Shown here: piece after piece, positions 1-7,824 of the stretch
How the letters are laid out: each line of letters begins with the position of its first letter
Position numbering within the stretch: position 1 is the first letter of the stretch
Source of the DNA: Actinomycetota bacterium
Lineage (GTDB): Bacteria; Actinomycetota; Actinomycetes; Streptosporangiales; Streptosporangiaceae
Length of the DNA: 34,425 bases
Assembly: GCA_027313705.1 (NCBI GenBank)
Contig: DAHVDE010000054.1
Location: 1 to 34,425 of the forward strand
Direction of reading: 5' to 3'
The notes under the pieces: generated by a model
Seen by the model: the letters and a program-made list of their open reading frames with translations, nothing else
Database searches by the model: none
Told to the model about the DNA's origin: nothing
Position numbers and translations under genes: made by a program

Positions 1-1
1 C

Positions 2-121
2 GGCCACCAGCACGAGCCCGGCGGTCTGTGCGAACGCATCTTCCTCGGCGTCGAGCTCATCTGGTTCGCGCTCGCCGCCGTCCATGTGATCACGACGGGT
101 TCGGTGTCACCGGCCAGCTAG
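2..121 (+). CDS. C-terminal end of a membrane protein (DUF998-like)
   Basis: An open frame enters from the left edge and stops at TAG 119-121, giving 39 residues. The readable part has a short polar stretch (GGLCERIF) and then a hydrophobic helix (GVELIWFALAAVHVI) close to the C-terminus. This resembles the last transmembrane helix of DUF998-type integral membrane proteins of actinobacteria. The start and the other helices lie outside the window. Assignment to DUF998 is a pattern judgement on one helix; any small membrane protein could end this way. Confidence 0.45.
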   Translation, partial: GHQHEPGGLCERIFLGVELIWFALAAVHVITTGSVSPAS

Positions 122-246
122 CCGGGAGCACCGAACTGGCCTGGTGCTGAACTTGAGCTGACAGGCGGTGCTGCGACTTGAATATCGGGGTGAGTTGTGC
201 TGCTCTGGTCATCTGGAAAAACTGGCCGAGCAAGGGACGAAACGGG

Positions 247-663
247 ATGCGGGATCACAGGCCAGATGAGCCGCTGGCTCGGCGAGTGCCCGGCGCCTCG
301 AACGCGGGTCCTGCGCTGCCCGCCGCCCAGCCGCTGCCGCAGGCACTCGTCGACCGGCTGCGCGCTGCGGTGGCGGCGCACGCCGCCATGGCCGATTCGT
401 CCGAGGATTCCGATCGGGTCGCCGAGCCCGCGCCGGGTGCGCGACCCGGCGATGCCCCCTGTGACCTGATCCCGCACGAGGCCGATGAGCCAGGCTCGCT
501 CTGGGAGCCGGCCGCCGGCCGCCCGGCAACCCCTGACGCCCAGGCGACGGCTGCCGAAGTGACCGCGCGGCCAGCGGCAGGGCGCTGCCGGCCGCCCGTG
601 GCGTTCCGCATCCGGCCGGCTTTCCCGCTGTTCAGGTCATGGCAGTTAGGTTGCGTCCCGTAA
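247..663 (+). CDS. Doubtful hypothetical protein
   Basis: A 138-codon frame from ATG 247 to TAA 661-663. The third codon position is GC-rich, as expected for coding DNA here, but the protein is Ala/Pro/Arg-rich, low in complexity and contains no domain I recognise. Only one segment (ALVDRLRAAVAAHAAMA) looks like a regular helix. Overlapping frames on both strands are also open, which is common in DNA of this composition. It ends 3 bp before the stop codon of the minus-strand TetR gene. It may equally be non-coding. Confidence 0.25.
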   Translation: MRDHRPDEPLARRVPGASNAGPALPAAQPLPQALVDRLRAAVAAHAAMADSSEDSDRVAEPAPGARPGDAPCDLIPHEADEPGSLWEPAAGRPATPDAQATAAEVTARPAAGRCRPPVAFRIRPAFPLFRSWQLGCVP

Positions 664-665
664 GT

Positions 666-1415
666 TCACTGGGCGTGGAAGGCGGCGTAGATGATCGCGC
701 TCAGCCGGTCGATCATCTCGTCTTTCGGCAACCGCACCTCCACGCTGAGCAGGTAGTTGACCCGCTCCAGCATCATCAGGCAGGCCAGGGCGGTCAGTTC
801 GGCATGTTCAGGCGGCCCGCTGCCGGGTTCAGCGCGGTCGCCATGGCCGGCTTTGCCCGCGGCGGTCATGCCCTGGGTGATGGCCTCAGCGAACCTGAAC
901 AAGAGCCGCAGTCCGTCACCGTAGACCTCTTCGCCCACAATGTCGGCCTGGCTCAAGATCCTGATGACAGTCGCGTGAGCGGCGTAGGTGTCGGTGAACC
1001 GCTCTATCCAGTGCCGCAACGCCGCCCGCCCGGCCGCGTTGGGCGTCACCACGGGAAATTCGTCGGTGATCAACTGCATGTCGTGCAGTGCGTCCTGAAG
1101 TAGCGTGCGGAACAGGTCATCCTTATTGGCAAAATAGAGATAAAAAGTTCCATGTGAAGTTTTTGCGCGCTTAACGACATCATCTACTCTTACCGCCTGG
1201 AATCCGCGCTCATCGAACTCGGCTAGGCCGGCGTCAAGCAGCCTGCGGATGGTAAGGCGGCCCTGCGCGCCAAGCTCGCGGCCTTGCGCGGGTATCCCGC
1301 CGCTCAGCGACGGGCGTCGCGGGTACCGGTCAGTCGCCTGGCTGCTGGTGGTTGCTGCCCCGGCCGGATGAACGGCCGATCTCGGCGGGGCATCCTGGCA
1401 AGGTTCCCTGCTCAT
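666..1415 (-). CDS. TetR/AcrR-family transcriptional regulator
   Basis: A 249-residue protein with a clear TetR DNA-binding domain: helix 1 around residues 53-69, and a helix-turn-helix around 78-97 with the family pattern VDDVVKRAKTSHGTFYLYF followed by NKDDLF. The C-terminal half (about 105-249) is all-helical and would be the ligand-binding and dimerisation domain; its ligand cannot be read from sequence. The first ~50 residues are Pro/Arg-rich and outside the usual domain, so the true start may be downstream of ATG 1415. The gene is divergent from the hopanoid operon across about 235 bp, so autoregulation and control of hpnC are reasonable but unproven. The stretch 1110-1190, encoding the helix-turn-helix, is AT-richer than its surroundings. 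Confidence 0.9.
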   Translation of the reverse strand: MSREPCQDAPPRSAVHPAGAATTSSQATDRYPRRPSLSGGIPAQGRELGAQGRLTIRRLLDAGLAEFDERGFQAVRVDDVVKRAKTSHGTFYLYFANKDDLFRTLLQDALHDMQLITDEFPVVTPNAAGRAALRHWIERFTDTYAAHATVIRILSQADIVGEEVYGDGLRLLFRFAEAITQGMTAAGKAGHGDRAEPGSGPPEHAELTALACLMMLERVNYLLSVEVRLPKDEMIDRLSAIIYAAFHAQ

Positions 1416-1650
1416 GTGGTGAGACTAGCCGTCTGCCTGCCGCTCAGCTACTACCGGCCCCGGCGGATGAAACGGATGAAACAAGCCAAATCACTCATAA
1501 CTTATTTATCGGACTGGCTGTGGAGGGCTACCGTGTTCGCAATGGTCAGTATGGAGAATCCGACGTGCACATCAGGTGACGCCGATGTCATTGTTTGCAT
1601 TCTGATTCCAAACCATGAAGGAATAGGAACGTGACAGGTCAGGGGCAGAT
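1416..1650. promoter_or_regulatory. Divergent promoter region between TetR gene and hopanoid operon
   Basis: A 235-bp non-coding stretch, clearly AT-richer than the surroundings between about 1465 and 1630. It contains a perfect tandem 9-mer GGATGAAAC (1465-1473 and 1474-1482) and an imperfect inverted repeat TTGTTTG (1591-1597) / CAAACCA (1609-1615), with six of seven positions paired and an 11-bp spacer. The inverted repeat lies about 40 bp upstream of the hpnC start, where an operator would be effective. A ribosome-binding site AGGGG at 1641-1645 precedes GTG 1651. No convincing -35/-10 pair was found. Confidence 0.5.
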
Positions 1651-2586
1651 GTGACTGGCGCGCGGTTCGCCGGTGAGCCGGCGGGGGTGCCTGCTGCCCT
1701 CGTGTCTTCCGAGCCGGGCTCCGTGGCGGCTAAGGCGCGCGACGAGAACTTTCCCGTCGCGCTCAGGCTCCTGCCGTCTGCGCGAAGGCGCTACCTGATG
1801 GCCGTTTACGTGTTCGCGCGGACGGTAGACGACATCGGTGACCGTGCGCAGGTTGCCAGCCGGCTTGGGCTGCTTGCCGAGGTGGAAGCCGACTTGCGCG
1901 CACTCTACGACTCGCTCGGGGCGGGCCGGGCGGGCGGGGAAGGCGAGTCATCGACCAGAAACGCCGGGAAGGCAAAGTTTGCGGCGGTACGCGGACTCCA
2001 GGACACCGTGGCTGACTGTGCCATTCCGATCCAGCCGTTTCTTGACCTTATCGCGGCCAACCGTCAGGACCAGGTCGTTCACCGGTACCGGACAATTGAT
2101 GAGCTTTATGACTATTGCCGCCTTTCAGCGAATCCGGTTGGCCGAATAGTTCTGCACGTTTTCAATGAATTTTCTGTGCAGAATGCGGAGTTGTCAGATT
2201 CGATCTGCACCGGGCTGCAGCTTGCCGAGCACTGGCAAGACGTGGCCGAGGATTACCTGGCCGGCCGGATCTACCTGCCGGAGCAGGACATGGACCGGTT
2301 CGGCTGCACGGCAGGGCAGCTGGCCGAGCCGCATGCGCCCGCCCAGCTCAAGAAGCTGCTCGAGTTCGAGGCAGACCGGGCAAGCGACCTGCTCGACGCG
2401 GGGGCACCGCTGGTCGGCAGGCTGGCAGGGACGGCGAGGATGGCGGTCGCCGGTTACCTCGCAGGCGGCCGGGCCGCCCTCGCGGCCATCAAGGCGGCCG
2501 AGTTCGACGTCCTCGCCGCTACCCCGCGGCCAGGACGCGCGCGGACGCTGGCCGAACTCATACTGGCGCTGCTGAGAGGCAGGTAA
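1651..2586 (+). CDS. hpnC: Squalene synthase HpnC
   Basis: HpnC-type member of the squalene/phytoene synthase family, 311 residues. In the HpnCDE route HpnD makes presqualene diphosphate from two farnesyl diphosphates, HpnC converts it to hydroxysqualene, and HpnE reduces this to squalene. The two aspartate-rich Mg-diphosphate-binding motifs are visible: DDIGD at 60-64 and QDVAED at about 196-201 inside EHWQDVAEDYLAGRIYLP, which is the HpnC version of the family signature. GTG 1651 is chosen because AGGGG lies 5 bp upstream and the upstream GTG 1631 runs into a stop. It is the first gene of the hopanoid operon; hpnD follows after 3 bp. Codons between about 2030 and 2215 are richer in A/T at the third position than the rest of the gene. 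Confidence 0.93.
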   Translation: MTGARFAGEPAGVPAALVSSEPGSVAAKARDENFPVALRLLPSARRRYLMAVYVFARTVDDIGDRAQVASRLGLLAEVEADLRALYDSLGAGRAGGEGESSTRNAGKAKFAAVRGLQDTVADCAIPIQPFLDLIAANRQDQVVHRYRTIDELYDYCRLSANPVGRIVLHVFNEFSVQNAELSDSICTGLQLAEHWQDVAEDYLAGRIYLPEQDMDRFGCTAGQLAEPHAPAQLKKLLEFEADRASDLLDAGAPLVGRLAGTARMAVAGYLAGGRAALAAIKAAEFDVLAATPRPGRARTLAELILALLRGR

Positions 2587-2589
2587 ACC

Positions 2590-3510
2590 GTGAGCTTGCT
2601 CGGGCCAGCGGCGGCGACCGACGTCCGCGGCGCCTACCGGCGCTGCGAGCAGGTCATGCGTCAGCAAGCCAAGAATTTCTCCTACGGCATCACCTTGCTT
2701 CCGGGCGACAAGCGCAGGGCGCTGTCGGCCGTCTACGCCTACGCCAGGCGGATCGACGACGTCGGCGACGGCACCATGCCGCCAGGTGAGAAGCTGGCCG
2801 CGCTTGAGCAGGCGCGCAAGGAAGTGCTCTCGGTCGGCGCCGGGGCCGGGCCGGCCGGCGATCTCGTGCTCGTCGCGCTGCGCGACGCCGCGGCGAGATT
2901 CCCGATCCCGGTTGCCGCGTTCTGCGAGCTCATCGACGGCTGCGAAGCCGACGTGCGGGGCACGAGTTACGCCACTTTCGACGAGCTGAGGCACTACTGC
3001 CGGTGCGTCGCCGGCTCGATCGGGCGGCTGTCGCTGGGAGTCTTCGGCAGTGAGGAGCCGGCGGCGGCATCGGAGCTGGCCGACGCGCTCGGGGTCGCGC
3101 TCCAGCTCACGAACATCCTTCGCGACATCAGGGAAGACCTCGAAGCTGGCCGGGTCTACCTTCCTGCCGAAGACCTCGACCGATTCGGCTGCACCCTCCT
3201 GCCGCCAGAACCCGGCTGCGGCGCGGTGCTCAAGGGCGATCTCGCCGGCCTGGTCAGGTTCGAAGCCGAGCGCGCGAAGCAGTGGTACGCGACCGGGCTG
3301 GCTTTGCTGCCGCTGCTCGACCGGCGCAGCGCGGCCTGCACGGGCGCGATGTCGGGCATCTATGCCCGCCTGCTCGAGCACATCTGCGCCTCTCCCGTGC
3401 AGGCGCTTGACCACCGGATGTCCTTGCCCGCTGGCCAGAAGGCGCTGGTGGCCGCGACGGCGATCGCGGGGATGGCCCGCCGGCCTGCCTCCAGGGGAGC
3501 GGGCACATGA
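2590..3510 (+). CDS. hpnD: Presqualene diphosphate synthase HpnD
   Basis: 306-residue squalene/phytoene-synthase family enzyme, paralogous to the preceding gene. Known HpnD proteins condense two farnesyl diphosphates to presqualene diphosphate. The first aspartate motif is DDVGD at 56-60 and the second is RDIRED at 178-183 in the segment TNILRDIREDLEAGRVYLP, the canonical form and distinct from the HWQDVAEDY form of HpnC. GTG 2590 follows the hpnC stop by 3 bp, with GGCAGG just upstream. The last four bases overlap the hpnE start (ATGA), which indicates translational coupling. Confidence 0.94.
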   Translation: MSLLGPAAATDVRGAYRRCEQVMRQQAKNFSYGITLLPGDKRRALSAVYAYARRIDDVGDGTMPPGEKLAALEQARKEVLSVGAGAGPAGDLVLVALRDAAARFPIPVAAFCELIDGCEADVRGTSYATFDELRHYCRCVAGSIGRLSLGVFGSEEPAAASELADALGVALQLTNILRDIREDLEAGRVYLPAEDLDRFGCTLLPPEPGCGAVLKGDLAGLVRFEAERAKQWYATGLALLPLLDRRSAACTGAMSGIYARLLEHICASPVQALDHRMSLPAGQKALVAATAIAGMARRPASRGAGT

Positions 3511-4871
3511 GCGGGCGGCGGATAGCCGTGATCGGCGGTGGCCTCGCCGGGATCACGGCCGCGCTCGACTTGCGGGCGGCCGGGCACGAGGTGACGCTGG
3601 CCGAGGCGAGGCCGCGGCTTGGCGGCGCGGCATCTTCCTATCAGCGTGACGGGCTGACGATCGACAACGGCCAGCACGTGATCCTGCGATGCTGCGACAA
3701 CTACCAGGCGCTGCTCGGCAGGCTCGGGGTCGCCGGCCTGGTGCGGTTCCAGCCGCGCTTCGACGTGACCGTGCTCGCGCCAGGCGGCCGTACCGCCAGG
3801 CTGAAGCGCACCGGACTGCCGAGCCCGCTGCACCTGGCCGGCTCTCTGCTCAGGTACCGGATGCTTTCGATGCCCCAGCGGCTCGCGGCAGGCAGGGCCG
3901 CGCTGGCCATGCGCTGGGTCGACACCGCTGACCCCACGCTCGACCAGGTCAGGCTGGGTGACTGGCTGGCGGGCGCCGGCCAGGGCGAGGCGGCAAGGCG
4001 AAGGCTGTGGGACCTGTTCGTCATCTCCTCCCTCAACATCGCCGGTGACGACGCCAGCCTGCAGCTCGCCGCGATCGTGATCAAGACGGCGCTGCTCGGC
4101 GCGAAGGACGCGGCCGACATCGGCATGGCTACCGTGCCGCTCGGCGAATTGCACGGTCGGGCCGCCGCCGGCCTGCTCGGCAGGCTCGGGGTCGCGGTGC
4201 GGATGAGCAGCCGGGTGACCGCGCTGCGCCAGGTGGCGGGCGGCGGTTTCTCGGTCGGGCTGGCGCAGGGCGAGCCGCTGAGCGCCGACGCGGTGGTGCT
4301 CGCGGTGCCGTCAGGGGCGGCGGCGAGGCTGGCGGCGGGCGCCGGGGTGGCGCGGGCCGCGCGATGGGAAGAACTCGGTGCCTCGCCGATCGTCAACGTA
4401 CACGTCATCTACGATCGCAAGGTCACCGGCCAGCCGTTCACGGCGGTGGTCGACTCGCCGGTGCAGTGGGTCTTCGACAAAACCGGGATTGCCGGCCTGA
4501 ATACCGGGCAGTACCTCGCGGTGTCTTTGTCGGCCGCGGATCCCTACATTGGCGTTCCTTCCGCGCGGCTTTGCGACCAGTTCAGGTCCGAGCTCGCGCG
4601 GCTCTTCCCGGCGGCAGCGCAAGCCAGGGTCATCGATGCCTTCGTGACCAGGGAACGCCGGGCCACCTTCCGCCAGGCGCCAGGCTGCGGTGCCTTGCGG
4701 CCCGGTGCCGCGACCTCGGTATCCGGACTCGTGCTCGCCGGTTCGTGGACCGACACGGGCTGGCCTGACACCATGGAGGGCGCTGTGCGAAGCGGACACT
4801 GCGCTGCGCAGCAGTTGATCAACGAGCTGGCCGGCCGGCAGGCTGCCGCGCCGACCGGGATCGCGTCGTGA
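3507..4871 (+). CDS. hpnE: Hydroxysqualene dehydroxylase HpnE (FAD-dependent)
   Basis: 454-residue FAD-dependent amine-oxidase/phytoene-desaturase-like enzyme. The N-terminus carries the dinucleotide-binding fingerprint IAVIGGGLAGITAALDL, followed by an acidic residue that would contact the ribose (EARPRLGGAASS). The C-terminus has the second FAD-contacting segment (LAGSWTDTGWPDTMEGAVRSG). HpnE proteins complete squalene synthesis by removing the hydroxyl of hydroxysqualene, and the position directly after hpnC and hpnD supports this. ATG 3507 has AGGGGAG at 3493-3499. The gene overlaps both neighbours by 4 bp (ATGA at the start, GTGA at the end). Confidence 0.93.
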   Translation: MSGRRIAVIGGGLAGITAALDLRAAGHEVTLAEARPRLGGAASSYQRDGLTIDNGQHVILRCCDNYQALLGRLGVAGLVRFQPRFDVTVLAPGGRTARLKRTGLPSPLHLAGSLLRYRMLSMPQRLAAGRAALAMRWVDTADPTLDQVRLGDWLAGAGQGEAARRRLWDLFVISSLNIAGDDASLQLAAIVIKTALLGAKDAADIGMATVPLGELHGRAAAGLLGRLGVAVRMSSRVTALRQVAGGGFSVGLAQGEPLSADAVVLAVPSGAAARLAAGAGVARAARWEELGASPIVNVHVIYDRKVTGQPFTAVVDSPVQWVFDKTGIAGLNTGQYLAVSLSAADPYIGVPSARLCDQFRSELARLFPAAAQARVIDAFVTRERRATFRQAPGCGALRPGAATSVSGLVLAGSWTDTGWPDTMEGAVRSGHCAAQQLINELAGRQAAAPTGIAS

Positions 4872-5881
4872 CCGCGACCATACCCGCGGCGGTCGAGACC
4901 GCGCGCGACTGCGTCGGCCCGGCGATGGCCGCGGCGGTCGGCCGGCTCAGCCAGGACATCAGGGAGGTCGCCGCCTACCACCTCGGCTTGTCAGATCCCG
5001 GCGGCCAGCCGGGACGCCAGGCAGGAAAGGCGCTGCGCCCGGCGCTGGCGCTGCTCTCCGCCCAGGCGGCCGGGGCCGATCAGGAGCGGGCGGTGCCCGC
5101 CGCCGTGGCGGTCGAGCTGGTGCACAACTTCTCGCTGCTGCACGACGACATCATGGACGGCGACACCGAGCGAAGGCACCGGCCGACCGCGTGGACCGTG
5201 TACGGGGTCGGGGCCGCCATCCTGGCCGGTGACGCGCTGCTCGCGCTGGCTCAGGATCTCCTGCTGGAGAGCCCGCCGCCTGAAGGTGTCTGGGCATCGC
5301 GCTGCCTGTCAGCGGCGGTGCAGCGGCTGATCGCTGGCCAGGGCGCTGACCTGGCCTTCGAGCGGCGCGCTGACGTCAGCGTGGCCGAGTGCCTTGACAT
5401 GGCGGGCGACAAGACCGCGGCGCTGATGGCCTGCGCGTGCAGCATCGGAGCCGTCTACGTCGGCGGCCCCGCCGCCATCGCCAAGAGCCTGGGCGGGTTC
5501 GGCGCCTATGCGGGACTCGCGTTCCAGCTCACCGATGACCTGCTCGGCATCTGGGGTGCGCCAGAGGTCACCGGCAAGCCGGTCAGGTCAGACCTGCGGG
5601 CAAGGAAGAAGTCGCTTCCCGTAGTGGCCGCCCTGAGCAGCGGCACCGAGGCGGGCCGCGAACTCGGCGAGTTGCTTGCCAGGCCGGAATCGCTGTCAGA
5701 AGAGCAACTGCTCCACGCGGCCTGGCTGGTGCAGGCGGCAGGCGGCAGGCAATGGGCGGAAGCCAAGGCGGACGCGGCGCTGACGTCGGCGGTCGAACAC
5801 CTCTCCGAGACCGACATGCCGCACGAGGTGCGGGCCGAGTTCGAGGCCATCGCCGAGTTCCTCACCGCGAGGCAATGGTGA
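4868..5881 (+). CDS. Polyprenyl (farnesyl-type) diphosphate synthase
   Basis: 337-residue trans-isoprenyl diphosphate synthase. The first aspartate-rich motif DDIMD (in LLHDDIMDGDTERR) is intact and binds the allylic substrate with Mg. The second motif reads DDLLG (in LTDDLLGIWG), so the last Asp of DDxxD is replaced by Gly. This is followed by TGKP and the basic RARKKSLP segment, an arrangement common in actinobacterial short-chain synthases. Its place between hpnE and shc suggests that it supplies farnesyl diphosphate to HpnD. Chain length cannot be fixed by inspection; geranylgeranyl diphosphate is the main alternative. GTG 4868 overlaps the hpnE stop (GTGA). Confidence 0.9.
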   Translation: MTATIPAAVETARDCVGPAMAAAVGRLSQDIREVAAYHLGLSDPGGQPGRQAGKALRPALALLSAQAAGADQERAVPAAVAVELVHNFSLLHDDIMDGDTERRHRPTAWTVYGVGAAILAGDALLALAQDLLLESPPPEGVWASRCLSAAVQRLIAGQGADLAFERRADVSVAECLDMAGDKTAALMACACSIGAVYVGGPAAIAKSLGGFGAYAGLAFQLTDDLLGIWGAPEVTGKPVRSDLRARKKSLPVVAALSSGTEAGRELGELLARPESLSEEQLLHAAWLVQAAGGRQWAEAKADAALTSAVEHLSETDMPHEVRAEFEAIAEFLTARQW

Positions 5882-7824
5882 ATCAGGTAACCGCCGCGAC
5901 CCCGGCGGCCGCGCCCGCTGACGCGGCAGCCATGGCACAAGCGAGCCGGGCGCTTGACCGGGCCAGGGACCACCTGCTCGGGCTTCAGCACGCCGAGGGC
6001 TGGTGGCAGGGCGAGCTTGAAACCAACGTCACCATGGACGCGGAAGACCTGCTGCTGCGCGAGTTCCTCGGGATCAGGACCGCTGAGCAGACCCAGGCGG
6101 CCGCCCGCTGGATCGCCGCACGGCAGCGGGATGACGGCACCTGGGCCAACTTCGCCGGCGGCGACGCCGACCTGTCCACCACGGTCGAGGCCTACGTGGC
6201 ACTGCGGCTGGCCGGGCACTCACCGCAGGCCGGCCATATGGAGCGGGCAGCCGCCGAGATCAGGGCGGCCGGAGGCATCGCGGCCACGCGGGTGTTCACC
6301 AGGATCTGGCTGGCGTTGTTCGGTGAATGGTCATGGGATGACCTGCCGGTGATTCCGCCTGAGCTGATCTACCTGCCCTCCTGGTTCCCGCTGAATGTGT
6401 ACGACTGGGCCTGCTGGGCACGACAGACCATCGTGCCTTTGACCATCGTCTGCTCGATGCGCCCGGTGCATAAGCTGCCGTTCAGCCTGGCCGAACTGCA
6501 GGCTCCGGCCGGCGCCCCGACGTCGGTCAGGCTTGTCTCCGGTGACCGCTGGGCGAAGATTTTCCGTGCCCTTGACCGCCAGTTGCACGCCTACGAGCGG
6601 TACGTGCGGCCCCGCAAGCCGATGGCGCCGGCACGCCGGGCGGCGCTGCGCAGGTGCGCCGAGTGGATTATCGCGCGGCAGGAGGCCGACGGCTGCTGGG
6701 GCGGCATCCAGCCACCGTGGGTCTATTCGCTGATGGCGCTGCACCTGCTCGGCTACGGGCTCGAGCATCCGGTGATCAAGCGCGGCCTGGAGGGGCTCGA
6801 CAGGTTCACGATCTGGGAAGACACCCCAGACGGCCAGGTGCGGCGGCTCGAGGCCTGCCAGTCGCCAGTCTGGGACACCGTGCTCGCGATCGTGGCGCTC
6901 TCTGACGCCGGGCTGCCCGCCGATCATGAGGCGCTCGTGTCTGCCGCTCGCTGGGTGGTCGGGGAGGAGATCAGGGGGCCGGGCGACTGGCAGGTGCGCA
7001 GGCCGGCGCTGGAACCTGGCGGCTGGGCGTTCGAGTTCGACAACGACGGGTACCCAGACGTAGATGACACCGCCGAGGCCGTGCTAGCGCTGCGCCGGGT
7101 CGCCCTCGGGCGGCACGGTGCGACCGCACGCGCCATCGACTGGCTGCTCGGCATGCAGTCGAAGGACGGCGGGTGGGCCGCCTTCGATGCCGACAACACC
7201 AGGCGGCTGGTCACCAGGCTCCCGTTCTGCGACTTCGGTGAGGTCATCGACCCGCCGTCGGCCGACGTCACCGCCCACACGGTCGAGGCACTCGCCGCGG
7301 CCGGGCTTGGGGAGAGCACGGCGGTGCGGCGCGGCGTGGTCTGGCTACTGCGCGCGCAGGAACCCGACGGCTCCTGGTTCGGACGCTGGGGCGCCAATTA
7401 CGTGTACGGGACTGGCGCGGTCGTCCCCGCGCTCATCGCCGCGGGGGTGCGGCCGGGCAAGCCAGTCATCAGGCGGGCGGTGAGCTGGCTGATCGCGCAC
7501 CAGAACACCGACGGCGGCTGGGGCGAGGACCTGCGCTCGTATGCGGACAGGGACTGGGCGGGCCGCGGCGAGTCCACCGCCTCGCAGACCGCCTGGGCGC
7601 TGCTCGCCCTGCTTGCGGCGGGCGGCGGCGACGCGATGGCCAGCGCCGGCCGGGGCGTCGCCTACCTGGCGGCGACCCAGCGTGCGGACGGGACCTGGGA
7701 TGAGCCGCTGTTCACCGGCACCGGGTTCCCTGGTGACTTCTACATCAACTACCACCTGTACCGGCTGGTCTTCCCCCTGAGCGCGCTCGGGCGCTACCTC
7801 GGGCTGGCGGGGGGCGCGGATTGA
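5875..7824 (+). CDS. shc: Squalene-hopene cyclase
   Basis: 649-residue class II triterpene cyclase that folds squalene to hopene/hopanol at the membrane surface. The protonating motif DVDDTA lies at 395-400, as expected from DxDDTA of characterised cyclases. Several QW-type repeats are visible, for example QRDDGTW (~84-90), QEADGCW (~269-275), QSKDGGW, QEPDGSW, QNTDGGW and QRADGTW. The C-terminal block GTGFPGDFYINYHLYR is typical of the family. ATG 5875 gives a 7-bp overlap with the previous gene. GTG 5878 is an equally good alternative: GAGG at 5869-5872 is then 5 bp away and the junction becomes the GTGA type used elsewhere in this operon. The open frame extends further upstream but without cyclase similarity. 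Confidence 0.96.
   Translation: MVNQVTAATPAAAPADAAAMAQASRALDRARDHLLGLQHAEGWWQGELETNVTMDAEDLLLREFLGIRTAEQTQAAARWIAARQRDDGTWANFAGGDADLSTTVEAYVALRLAGHSPQAGHMERAAAEIRAAGGIAATRVFTRIWLALFGEWSWDDLPVIPPELIYLPSWFPLNVYDWACWARQTIVPLTIVCSMRPVHKLPFSLAELQAPAGAPTSVRLVSGDRWAKIFRALDRQLHAYERYVRPRKPMAPARRAALRRCAEWIIARQEADGCWGGIQPPWVYSLMALHLLGYGLEHPVIKRGLEGLDRFTIWEDTPDGQVRRLEACQSPVWDTVLAIVALSDAGLPADHEALVSAARWVVGEEIRGPGDWQVRRPALEPGGWAFEFDNDGYPDVDDTAEAVLALRRVALGRHGATARAIDWLLGMQSKDGGWAAFDADNTRRLVTRLPFCDFGEVIDPPSADVTAHTVEALAAAGLGESTAVRRGVVWLLRAQEPDGSWFGRWGANYVYGTGAVVPALIAAGVRPGKPVIRRAVSWLIAHQNTDGGWGEDLRSYADRDWAGRGESTASQTAWALLALLAAGGGDAMASAGRGVAYLAATQRADGTWDEPLFTGTGFPGDFYINYHLYRLVFPLSALGRYLGLAGGAD

Noticed and set aside
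2194-3414. 406-codon open frame on the minus strand over hpnC and hpnD
   Set aside because: Arg/Gln-rich antisense frame with no recognised domain, fully covering two well-supported enzymes; a by-product of high GC content.
5752-5874. N-terminal extension of squalene-hopene cyclase
   Set aside because: Overlaps the polyprenyl synthase gene by over 120 bp and reads as Arg/Gly-rich nonsense; ATG 5875 or GTG 5878 fits better.
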